A stretch of DNA of 64,000 bases from the NCBI RefSeq assembly GCF_006491645.1, contig NZ_VDCZ01000007.1:1-64000 (forward strand), read 5' to 3'. The DNA comes from Flavobacterium profundi. GTDB lineage: Bacteria > Bacteroidota > Bacteroidia > Flavobacteriales > Flavobacteriaceae. The notes under the pieces were generated by a model. It searched no databases. It was given only the letters and a program-made list of their open reading frames with translations, and was not told the DNA's origin. The translations under genes were made by a program, and so were the position numbers. This document shows positions 1 to 7,631 of the stretch, one piece after another; position 1 is the first letter of the stretch, and each line of letters starts with the position of its first letter.

Positions 1-32
1 AACAACGAAAGAATTAAATCAAATCTAAACAA

Positions 33-61
33 AATGAGCCCGATAAAATATCGAGCTCATT
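33..61 (-). terminator. hairpin, probable leftward terminator
   Basis: An inverted repeat with arms AATGAGC/GCTCATT and inner CGATA/TATCG, one mismatch and a 3-nt loop. Read leftward it is followed by a T-rich run (TTTTGTTT), so it could end the leftward lipoprotein transcript. It lies about 65 bases past that gene's stop codon. Confidence 0.45.
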
Positions 62-125
62 ATTATCAAAATTAAGTTTAAATTTGTCTAACTTTTTGGG
101 TGCAGTCTAAATTGAGCTGCTTTTT

Positions 126-791
126 TTATTCCTTTATGATTTCCTTTATAACCCATTCCTTTTGTTTATTTGAATAAAAACAAAAAACTTTTTTTCGATT
201 AAAATAGTCAAAAACCTCTAAGTAAGCGTTTTCTTGTGGTTTGTCTATTAAAACCCTACTTAAACTAATAACTGCTAAACTAGTATTATTCCTAACTTCT
301 CCTTCAAAAATGGAATCAACAGGAATTGTTTTAATATTTACAGAACAACTCAAAAAATCACTATTATAAACTGCTCTTGTACCTAAAGAATCATATAGAG
401 GGAAGAAATAGTTTTCGGTTCCTTTAATTTCATCTGAAGAAATACCCCGTAATGAGGCAACTATTCCAAAGGTTACTTTTTTATGTTGAGGTATTAGTTT
501 TATAAAATTAGACCTATATTTTTGAATTTCATTGTTTGTCCTTAGCCATTCTTTTGCATTAACAGTATTTATACTATCTAATTCCTTTTTGGAAATGATT
601 TTACTATGTGTTTCATACGGTGGAGGTAGAAATACAGGTTGTTTTTTGTAATAATCTTTAATTATATCAGGCAACACATCGCACAATACTTCTGCTTCCA
701 GTTGTTCGTAGGTTTTATCTATTGTTTTTGTCTTTTCTTTACAATTGATAAAAAACAAGGATAGTATTAAAATAAAAGTACCTTTTCTCAT
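126..791 (-). CDS. hypothetical lipoprotein
   Basis: Encodes 221 residues with a lipoprotein signal: a short hydrophobic stretch from residue 5, then FIN-C with the lipidated Cys at about residue 17. The mature part is hydrophilic and shows no motif I recognise. It is probably attached to a membrane facing the periplasm. It lies 34 bases downstream of ppc on the same strand. Codons 2-6 form one arm of a hairpin that looks like the ppc terminator, so its expression may depend on readthrough or a promoter inside the 3' end of ppc. The product is real as an open frame with a clean lipobox, but its function is unknown. Confidence 0.7.
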   Translation of the reverse strand: MRKGTFILILSLFFINCKEKTKTIDKTYEQLEAEVLCDVLPDIIKDYYKKQPVFLPPPYETHSKIISKKELDSINTVNAKEWLRTNNEIQKYRSNFIKLIPQHKKVTFGIVASLRGISSDEIKGTENYFFPLYDSLGTRAVYNSDFLSCSVNIKTIPVDSIFEGEVRNNTSLAVISLSRVLIDKPQENAYLEVFDYFNRKKVFCFYSNKQKEWVIKEIIKE

Positions 792-819
792 AACACAATA
801 TTAATAAGAAAAGGTACTT
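776..819 (-). terminator. ppc terminator hairpin overlapping the next start codon
   Basis: Perfect 13-bp arms (AAGTACCTTTTCT at 776-788 and its complement at 807-819) with an 18-nt loop. Read leftward it begins 7 bases after the ppc stop and is followed by a T-rich tract, as in an intrinsic terminator. The loop holds the ATG of the downstream lipoprotein gene, and the second arm is its codons 2-6. Confidence 0.6.
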
Positions 820-825
820 CAAAAA

Positions 826-3402
826 TTAAGCCGAATTTCGACTCGCATTGATATTTCCAAACAACGATCGGGTTACGATTTTTTCATAAACTGCAATTTG
901 ATTTTCATCGGGATTGTCGCTCTCTTTTAAGGCTTTAATTTTTAATAAAGCATATTGCTGTATGGTGAGCAAGGGTAACACAATTTTTTCACGCATCGCT
1001 ACCGAAGCCTTTCCATCGGGATAATTTTCCATTAATTCGGTAAAACCAGATATTTTCAATAACAATCGTTTCGTTTCCAAATATTCGTCATGAATAATCG
1101 TCCAGAACGCACCATATTCAGGATCTTTTTGCATATAAGCCGTTAATGGGAAAAACGACTTACTCAAAGCCATCATACTATTTTCTAATAACGTTTTAAA
1201 GAATAAGGAGTTCTTGTATAAATTTTGAACATCTTCCCAATTTCCATTTTCTTCAAAATATTTTAAAGCTGTTCCTACACCAAAAAAACCAGGTACGTTT
1301 TGTTTCAATTGACTCCACGAACCTACAAAAGGAATGGCTCTCAAATCGTCTAAATTGAGTTGGGCCGATTGTTTTCTTTTCGAAGGGCGACTTCCAATAT
1401 TGGTTTTAGCATAATAATTTAAGGTACTCATGTTTTCCAAGTAAGGAACAAATTTTGGGTGCTTTTTGAAATCGATATATTTTTGATAACTAATTTCCGA
1501 AAGTTTCTGCATCACTTCTTTCTCTTTTCCTGTCAAATGATTTTCTTCATGATGAAAAACCTGATTGTTGGCTCCAGCACTTAAAAGATTTTCCAAGTTG
1601 TAACGACAAGAATCTAGGGTGCCGAAATTAGAGCTAATCGTTTGTCCTTGAATGGTCAATTGAATTTGCTTGTTTTCTATTTCTGGGCCTAAAGAAGCAT
1701 AAAACTGATGCGTTTTTCCACCACCACGCGCTGGAGGACCACCACGACCATCAAAAAAGACCACTTTAATGTTGTATTTTCGAGACATGGCTGAAATAGC
1801 CGTTTTGGCTTTATAAATTCCCCAGTTGGCCATTAAATAACCACCATCTTTGGTACCGTCAGAAAAACCAAGCATAATGGTTTGTTGATTTCCTCTTCTT
1901 TCTAGGTGCTCTTTATACGTTGGATTGGTATACAATTGTTCCATAACAACATCTGCCTTTTCCAAATCATCTACACTTTCAAAAAGAGGCACAATATCTA
2001 CTGGAGGATTTTTCCAATTGGTCAAACGAAATAAAGACAAGGCTTCCATCACATTTAAAGCGCTTTCATTATTACTAATAATATAACGATTACAGCCTAA
2101 TTCACCGTTTTTTTCTTGAATGGTTTTAATGGCTCTTATAGAACCCAATGTTGATTTGGTACCTATTTCAGAAAAATCATCTTCATTTAAATTTGCAGTA
2201 ACCGTAGATAAAATTTCAATTTTTGCAGCCTCATCTAATTCATTATAGTTTACTGAAAATAAGGCTGGATTTTTGGAAATAATATCTTGGAAAACCGCCT
2301 GATGAATTTTACTGTTTTGTCTGATGTCTAAAGTAGCAAAATGGTATCCAAACACACTTACTTTATTGAGTAAATCTTCAATCTCATCTAAATACAACGA
2401 TTGGTGTTTGTGAATCAAAAGGTCTTTCACCTTATTTAATTCGGTCAATAATTCTTCTTTGGAAATGAATACGGTTCCTTCCGAATAAAATACGGATCGA
2501 TACAATTTATTTTCGATAACATTGATTACTTCTTCTACTCCTGAAAAGGTCAATTTTCTTTTTAATTTTCGAATATCTAAATAATAACATTTCAAAATAG
2601 CGGTTCGTAATCGGTCAGCAACTTTTAAAGTGATTTCTGTGGTTACAAATGGATTTCCATCACGATCTCCACCAGGCCAAAAACCGAGATTTAAAATATC
2701 ATTTTGCAATACTGATTTTTTCTTAAAAATATTCTTTTGAATGTATTGCATCATTTCTCCAACGGTAGGATAAAAAACATTTTCCAAATACCAAATTAAA
2801 CTTACCGCTTCGTCAAAAGGAGTTGGTTTTTCCTTTTTTATAAAAGGAGTTTTCCCTAATTGGGCCAACAATTCTTTGATGGAATTCAAATCATTAATTT
2901 TAACCGCTTCGGTTAAATCGGTAATAATTCCTAAAACAGAGCCTGGATAAAATTGGGTTGGATGCGCTGTTAAAACAGTTCGTACCTTAAATTCGTTCAA
3001 AAAAGCAATTAATTCTTCTTTTTTAAAACGTTGTTCTGCTCTTTCTTTCATACTACGTAGAGAACCACTTCCTTCTAAATTGTTTACCACATCAAAAGCT
3101 GCGTCTTCAATAGCATCAAATAATACCACTTGTCTTTCTACATATTGAATAAAACGAAACATTAAATCTATCTTCTCTTTTTCAGAAGCGTTTTCGAGGT
3201 ATTTTGAAGTGAAATTTTCAAAAATCTCATCGGGACTATGATTGTTTTTATAGCCTTGCTGACAAACATCTGAAAACAGCGGTAATAAAACGCCTGTATT
3301 GTTAATTTCATCATAAGGAAGCGTGATAAAAATACTGTTGTAAATATTAAACTTGGAAGCTACGTTTTGTTCAAAACGCTCTAGTTTGGGTAAAGAATAC
3401 AT
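826..3402 (-). CDS. ppc: phosphoenolpyruvate carboxylase
   Basis: Carboxylates phosphoenolpyruvate with bicarbonate to oxaloacetate in the cytosol, replenishing the TCA cycle. The 858 residues are close to the usual 880-900. Visible motifs are TAHPTQ with the catalytic His at residue 147, the FWPGGDRDGNPFVT block near 240-255, and the glycine-rich loop GRGGPPARGGGKTH near 550. That loop differs from the better-known GRGGTxGRGGGP form. The bacterial enzyme is usually controlled allosterically by aspartate and acetyl-CoA. It is transcribed leftward alone, with a strong hairpin after the stop. The ATG at 3402 gives the expected N-terminus. Confidence 0.96.
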   Translation of the reverse strand: MYSLPKLERFEQNVASKFNIYNSIFITLPYDEINNTGVLLPLFSDVCQQGYKNNHSPDEIFENFTSKYLENASEKEKIDLMFRFIQYVERQVVLFDAIEDAAFDVVNNLEGSGSLRSMKERAEQRFKKEELIAFLNEFKVRTVLTAHPTQFYPGSVLGIITDLTEAVKINDLNSIKELLAQLGKTPFIKKEKPTPFDEAVSLIWYLENVFYPTVGEMMQYIQKNIFKKKSVLQNDILNLGFWPGGDRDGNPFVTTEITLKVADRLRTAILKCYYLDIRKLKRKLTFSGVEEVINVIENKLYRSVFYSEGTVFISKEELLTELNKVKDLLIHKHQSLYLDEIEDLLNKVSVFGYHFATLDIRQNSKIHQAVFQDIISKNPALFSVNYNELDEAAKIEILSTVTANLNEDDFSEIGTKSTLGSIRAIKTIQEKNGELGCNRYIISNNESALNVMEALSLFRLTNWKNPPVDIVPLFESVDDLEKADVVMEQLYTNPTYKEHLERRGNQQTIMLGFSDGTKDGGYLMANWGIYKAKTAISAMSRKYNIKVVFFDGRGGPPARGGGKTHQFYASLGPEIENKQIQLTIQGQTISSNFGTLDSCRYNLENLLSAGANNQVFHHEENHLTGKEKEVMQKLSEISYQKYIDFKKHPKFVPYLENMSTLNYYAKTNIGSRPSKRKQSAQLNLDDLRAIPFVGSWSQLKQNVPGFFGVGTALKYFEENGNWEDVQNLYKNSLFFKTLLENSMMALSKSFFPLTAYMQKDPEYGAFWTIIHDEYLETKRLLLKISGFTELMENYPDGKASVAMREKIVLPLLTIQQYALLKIKALKESDNPDENQIAVYEKIVTRSLFGNINASRNSA

Positions 3403-3499
3403 TGCGAATAAATTTGTTACTAATTTACGGTAATAATTTTAAAGAATTCCTACAAACACAGTTACAAATTAAACACATTGTTATTTTTTTATGAATTTT

Positions 3500-4612
3500 T
3501 CAAATTAATTCAAATATTTTTCCTGGTAAAGGCCGTATTAGCCCTTTTAATTCCATATTTAATAAAATCGATGAGGTTTTAAAAACGGGAAGCGCACATT
3601 CTAAGGCAATCGTATCAATTGATTCAGAAATATGGGTTTGTAAATAATTGTATATCTTTTGTTCTTCATCCGATAAAGTAACAAATAATTGTTTTTGTAT
3701 GGCTTTTGGATTCGTTTTATGTTTGGCTTTGATTTCCCAATTTAACATATAAAGGATATCGGCAGCACAAGTAAGTGTATGGGCACGTTGCGTTTTAATG
3801 AGATTATTACAACCTTGACTGTATTTATCGGTAGTTCTTCCTGGTACTGCAAAAACATCTCGGTTATAATCATTTGCGATTTGTGCGGTAATTAAAGAAC
3901 CTCCTTTTTCTGCACTTTCAATCACAAGTGTCGCTTCACTCATTCCAGCTACAATGCGATTTCTTTTTACAAAATTTTCTCTATCGGGTTTTGAATTGCT
4001 CCAAAATTCGGTAATAAAGCCACCATTTTCTTCCATTTTAACCATATATTTTTTATGATTTTTGGGATAAATTTGGTTTAAACCATGTGCTAAAACACCA
4101 ATAGTTTGTAGACCCAATTCCATAGCAGCTTGATGTGCAACGATATCTACACCATAAGCAAAGCCACTTACAATTATGGGTTGTAAAGGCATTAATTCTT
4201 CGATTATTTTTTTAGTCATTTCTGAACCATATGTCGTCACTTGTCGCGTACCCACAATGCTAATTATTTTTTGATTCTTGAGCTTGATATTTCCAGAAGT
4301 GAATAATAGAACAGGTGCGTCAAAACATTGGTTGAGTCTTTCAGGATAATGATCATCTAAATAGTACCAAGTTGAAATGTTTTGGTTTTCGATAAAAAGT
4401 AACTCTTTTTCCGTCTTTTGAAAAATGATGGGGTCTTGGAGGTTTTTTAATACGTTTTTACCAATACCTTCAATTTTAGCAAGAGTTGTGGTTTTACTTT
4501 TAAAAACAGCTTCCGCGGAACCGCAATTTTGAATTAGTTTTTTGGCAAGAATATCACCAATTCCTTCCACTTGCAATAATGCAAGCGTGTAGTATAAATC
4601 GTTTTGTAACAT
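3500..4612 (-). CDS. dprA: DNA-processing protein DprA (Smf)
   Basis: Binds incoming single-stranded DNA during natural transformation and loads RecA; widely conserved even where competence is unproven. The 370 residues show an N-terminal helix-hairpin-helix region (VEGIGDILAKKL, IEGIGKNVLKNL, residues 15-60). A Rossmann-like core follows with GTRQVTTYG, SGFAYGVDIVAHQAA, GVLAHGLNQIYP, KRNRIVAGMS and the highly conserved EKGGSLITA segment. The C-terminus is a winged-helix region. It lies about 100 bases upstream of ppc on the same strand, probably as an independent unit. The start at 4612 is preceded by an AT-rich spacer. Confidence 0.95.
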   Translation of the reverse strand: MLQNDLYYTLALLQVEGIGDILAKKLIQNCGSAEAVFKSKTTTLAKIEGIGKNVLKNLQDPIIFQKTEKELLFIENQNISTWYYLDDHYPERLNQCFDAPVLLFTSGNIKLKNQKIISIVGTRQVTTYGSEMTKKIIEELMPLQPIIVSGFAYGVDIVAHQAAMELGLQTIGVLAHGLNQIYPKNHKKYMVKMEENGGFITEFWSNSKPDRENFVKRNRIVAGMSEATLVIESAEKGGSLITAQIANDYNRDVFAVPGRTTDKYSQGCNNLIKTQRAHTLTCAADILYMLNWEIKAKHKTNPKAIQKQLFVTLSDEEQKIYNYLQTHISESIDTIALECALPVFKTSSILLNMELKGLIRPLPGKIFELI

Positions 4613-4685
4613 GGCGTGTAATAAATAAATGGCTTATATAATACACAAAAGTAGGTTTAATTTTGGAATAACCAAATCGAATAAA

Positions 4686-4713
4686 AAAAGGTATCTTAAA
4701 TTAGATACCTTTT
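4686..4713 (-). terminator. intrinsic terminator of the CNNM-type gene
   Basis: 11-bp perfect arms (AAAAGGTATCT and complement) with a 6-nt loop. Read leftward the stem is followed by a T tract. It begins 5 bases past the stop of the CBS-domain gene. Confidence 0.75.
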
Positions 4714-4717
4714 CATT

Positions 4718-5770
4718 TTAATTCTTTTTTAATGCTTCAATTCTTTTTTCAAGATTCTTTTTAGCTAATTTTTGAAGATCTTCCACCGAATCGCTTTCGT
4801 CCATAATTTCTAGACCTAATAGCGTTTCAATTACATCCTCTTGTGTGACCAAACCGCTAAAAGAACCATATTCATCTAAAACTGCAGCCATGTGATTTTT
4901 ATTTTGGATTAATTCTTCAAATAATTGAGGAATCGGTTGGTTTCTTTTGGTTAATACAATAGGTCTTTTTATGGATTCGAGTGTAGCCTCACTATTATTG
5001 TTTATGATAGCATCTAATAAATCCGTTTTAAGAACAAGACCTATAATATTATCTGATGTATTTTGGTAAATAGGAATTCTAGAAAAACGAAGTGTTTTAT
5101 TGTCATTATAAAAGGAAGCAATTGAGGTTGCTCCATTGGCAATTTTTACAACAGTTCTAGGCGTCATAATGTCTTTTGCAAAAACAGATTCTAAGCTTAG
5201 TAAATTTTTTAAAACTTTAGATTCGGATTCTTTAAAAACCCCTTCTTTTTCGGCTAAATCTGCCATAGCAGTAAAGTCATCCCTACTTAAAATAGAAACA
5301 TGCCCAGAACCGCCAATTAATTTTGTAGCTAGTTGCAATAACCAAAGAATACCTGTTATCTTTAAAGGAAACATCAAAAAATATAAGGTACTAGTCGTAA
5401 AAGAAGCTAAAGGTTTCCAAAATTTAGCTCCAATGGTTTTTGGGATAATTTCAGACAGGATTAAGATTAAAAAGGTCATAATGGAAGAAACGATTGCAAC
5501 CGCATTATTTCCATTACCAAATGTTTTCTCTGCTTGAACTCCCACTAAAATAGCGCCAACAGTATGTGCTACTGTATTGAGGGTTAAAATCGTAATTAAA
5601 GGTTTGTCGATATCACTTTTTAGGGCTTCTAAACGCAAGGCAAATGATTTCCCTTCCCGTTTGTTTACGGTAATAAATGTGTGAGTAACACTTAACAAAA
5701 CCGCTTCCAAAATGGAACACAAAAAAGAAAAGAAAATAGAAGTGACTGCGTAAATAATTAATAGTGTCAT
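4718..5770 (-). CDS. CNNM/DUF21 transmembrane protein with CBS pair
   Basis: Member of the CNNM/CorB-like family, linked to Mg2+ or other divalent cation transport across the inner membrane. The 350 residues comprise an N-terminal DUF21 region with several membrane segments (about 1-150, including SEIIPKTIGAKFW). Two CBS domains follow (about 190-320), with MTPRTVV at the first and VLDEYGSFSGLVTQEDVIETLLG closing the second. The C-terminal CorC/HlyC domain found in longer relatives is absent; the protein ends about 30 residues after the CBS pair. This is the short CNNM form, with a terminator directly after the stop. The transported ion cannot be read from sequence. Confidence 0.88.
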   Translation of the reverse strand: MTLLIIYAVTSIFFSFLCSILEAVLLSVTHTFITVNKREGKSFALRLEALKSDIDKPLITILTLNTVAHTVGAILVGVQAEKTFGNGNNAVAIVSSIMTFLILILSEIIPKTIGAKFWKPLASFTTSTLYFLMFPLKITGILWLLQLATKLIGGSGHVSILSRDDFTAMADLAEKEGVFKESESKVLKNLLSLESVFAKDIMTPRTVVKIANGATSIASFYNDNKTLRFSRIPIYQNTSDNIIGLVLKTDLLDAIINNNSEATLESIKRPIVLTKRNQPIPQLFEELIQNKNHMAAVLDEYGSFSGLVTQEDVIETLLGLEIMDESDSVEDLQKLAKKNLEKRIEALKKN

Positions 5771-5852
5771 TAATTGAAATTTTAAAATTCTAAAGTAAGC
5801 AATAAAAAAGAGAAAGCAAACTAAATAATAGATTCCTCTTAGAAAATAATCA

Positions 5853-6842
5853 TTATTTTAATAGCTTCACGATATCTTTTGCAAAATAACTCGCAATGAT
5901 ATCTGCTCCTGCTCTTTTCATCGCGGTGGTTTGCTCCATCATAATGGCATCATGGTCTAGCCAACCTTTTTCAGCCGCAGCTTTTATCATGGAATACTCC
6001 CCCGAAACCTGATATACTGCTACAGGTACTTCTGACATGTTTTTAATTTCTCTAACAATATCCAAATAAGCTATACCGGGCTTTACCATTACAATATCTG
6101 CTCCTTCTTCAATATCCATTCTTGTTTCTTTGATTGCTTCTGTTCGATTATGAAAATCCATTTGATACGTTTTTTTATCTTTAGGAATATCAATTAAATC
6201 CACTGGAGCAGAATCTAAAGCATCTCTAAAAGGGCCATAATGTGCAGAAGCATATTTTGCACTATAACTCATAATTCCAGTATTGATAAAGTTTTCTTCT
6301 TCTAATAATTCTCTTATATCTAAAATGCGTCCGTCCATCATGTCGCTTGGAGCTACAAAATCGGCACCAGCTTGCGCATGAGATAAAGCCATTTCAGCTA
6401 AAAAATTAGAAGTACTATCATTTGCAATTTGACCGTTTTCGATAATCCCATCGTGTCCATAAATGGAATAAGGGTCTAAAGCTACATCGGTCATCACAAT
6501 CATTTCTGGAACAGCATTTTTAATGGTTTTAATAGCACGTTGCATTAAGCCATTTGGGTTTAAGGCTTCAGCACCTTTATTGTCTTTTAAATTTTCAGGA
6601 ACTTTTACGAAAAGTAAAACCGATTTTAGGCCCATCGCCCATAATTCTTTAACCTCTTTTTCAAGTAAGTCTAAGCTATATCTGAAATAATTAGGCATGG
6701 ATGGAATTTCATCTTTTATTCCTTTTCCCTCAACCACAAAAAGAGGTACTAAAAAATCATTGGGTGTAAGTATCGTTTCACGAACCAACGCGCGTAGGTT
6801 TTCACTAGTTCTTAATCTTCTGTTTCTTCGTAATGGGAACAT
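5853..6842 (-). CDS. hemB: porphobilinogen synthase (delta-aminolevulinic acid dehydratase)
   Basis: Condenses two 5-aminolevulinate molecules to porphobilinogen, step 3 of tetrapyrrole synthesis. The 329 residues match family length. Schiff-base lysines sit in YSAKYASAHYGP (K196) and DIVMVKPG (K254). The metal site segment at 119-132 is DVALDPYSIYGHDG: the Zn-binding cysteines of animal and yeast enzymes are replaced, placing this among Zn-independent, Mg2+-using forms. It lies apart from the other hem genes, about 2.7 kb from the hemF end of the main cluster, and is transcribed leftward. A good -7 element lies 56 bases upstream. Confidence 0.97.
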   Translation of the reverse strand: MFPLRRNRRLRTSENLRALVRETILTPNDFLVPLFVVEGKGIKDEIPSMPNYFRYSLDLLEKEVKELWAMGLKSVLLFVKVPENLKDNKGAEALNPNGLMQRAIKTIKNAVPEMIVMTDVALDPYSIYGHDGIIENGQIANDSTSNFLAEMALSHAQAGADFVAPSDMMDGRILDIRELLEEENFINTGIMSYSAKYASAHYGPFRDALDSAPVDLIDIPKDKKTYQMDFHNRTEAIKETRMDIEEGADIVMVKPGIAYLDIVREIKNMSEVPVAVYQVSGEYSMIKAAAEKGWLDHDAIMMEQTTAMKRAGADIIASYFAKDIVKLLK

Positions 6843-6898
6843 ATAATATTGTTTTTTAGAAGTATTATGATTGTATTTCTATATAAGAATTTCGTTCA

Positions 6899-6906
6899 CA
6901 AAGTTA
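6899..6906 (-). promoter_or_regulatory. candidate -7 element for hemB
   Basis: TAACTTTG on the minus strand matches the Bacteroidota consensus TAnnTTTG. I found no convincing TTG at the expected -33 spacing. The implied leader is about 50 bases. Confidence 0.4.
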
Positions 6907-6981
6907 ATGAAATTAGTCTAAAATAAAGGTTTTAACAAGCTTTAATACCAATGAAAACTTAAAAATTTAAATTATTAATAG

Positions 6982-6989
6982 TAAGTTTG
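6982..6989 (+). promoter_or_regulatory. candidate -7 element very close to the lipoprotein ATG
   Basis: TAAGTTTG matches TAnnTTTG, but its last base is only 4 nt before the ATG at 6994. If used, the transcript would be essentially leaderless. No -33 TTG is visible, so chance is possible. Confidence 0.3.
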
Positions 6990-6993
6990 CAAA

Positions 6994-7629
6994 ATGAAAA
7001 AAATGATACTTTTATGTGGGTGTTTCCTTTTAACCAGTTGCTTTGAAATAACGGAAAGAATAAAGCATCATAGTGATGAAAGTGGCGAATATAGTTTAAA
7101 GGTAGATTTTTCAAAATCTTGGATTCGAACGCGATCTGCAATTTGGTTAGAAGAAGTTGATGGAGTAAGTATTCCAAGTGAAGACGATATAAAAAATAAA
7201 TTGGTTGATTTTCGAACAAAAGCTTCAAAAATTGAAGGTGTTTCCAATATTGCAACCACCTATAATTTCAAATCGTATATTTTTACAATTACTTTTCAAT
7301 ATAAGAACTTAATTGCTTTAAATGCGGTTCTAAACAGCATGAATACTGATGATCCCATGACTCATTTTAGTATTTCTAAAGAAAGTTTTTTTCAGCGTTC
7401 TGCTTCGTATCCTATTCCTAAAAATTTGGTAAATAAAGAAGATAAGAAAGAGGATTTAGAAGACGCTCATATTACTACAATTTATACATTCGATAAAGAA
7501 ATTTCTAAAATTTCAAATCCAAGCAGTAAAGTTTCAAAGAACAAACAAACCGTTTTTTTAAAACATAATATTTATAATGTTTTAAAAAACAATACTTTAA
7601 TGAATAATACAATTTATTTTAATCCATAA
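6994..7629 (+). CDS. hypothetical lipoprotein
   Basis: 211 residues with a clear lipoprotein signal (MKKMILLCGCFLLTSC, Cys at about 16). The mature part mixes beta-rich stretches with a charged segment near 150 (NKEDKKEDLEDAH). No catalytic motif is recognised. The next gene starts 2 bases after its stop, so the two form an operon and probably act together at the cell envelope. This frame was chosen over a 98-residue frame on the opposite strand because of the lipobox and the tight spacing to the following gene. Confidence 0.75.
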   Translation: MKKMILLCGCFLLTSCFEITERIKHHSDESGEYSLKVDFSKSWIRTRSAIWLEEVDGVSIPSEDDIKNKLVDFRTKASKIEGVSNIATTYNFKSYIFTITFQYKNLIALNAVLNSMNTDDPMTHFSISKESFFQRSASYPIPKNLVNKEDKKEDLEDAHITTIYTFDKEISKISNPSSKVSKNKQTVFLKHNIYNVLKNNTLMNNTIYFNP

Positions 7630-7631
7630 TT

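Noticed and set aside
5136-5537. Open frame of 133 codons on the plus strand within the CNNM-type gene
   Set aside because: Antisense shadow of the DUF21/CBS gene; no signal or motif.
7105-7140. TTCGAA-type motif resembling a tRNA T-loop
   Set aside because: Lies within the lipoprotein coding sequence and no acceptor or anticodon stem can be paired around it. I found no tRNA in the window.
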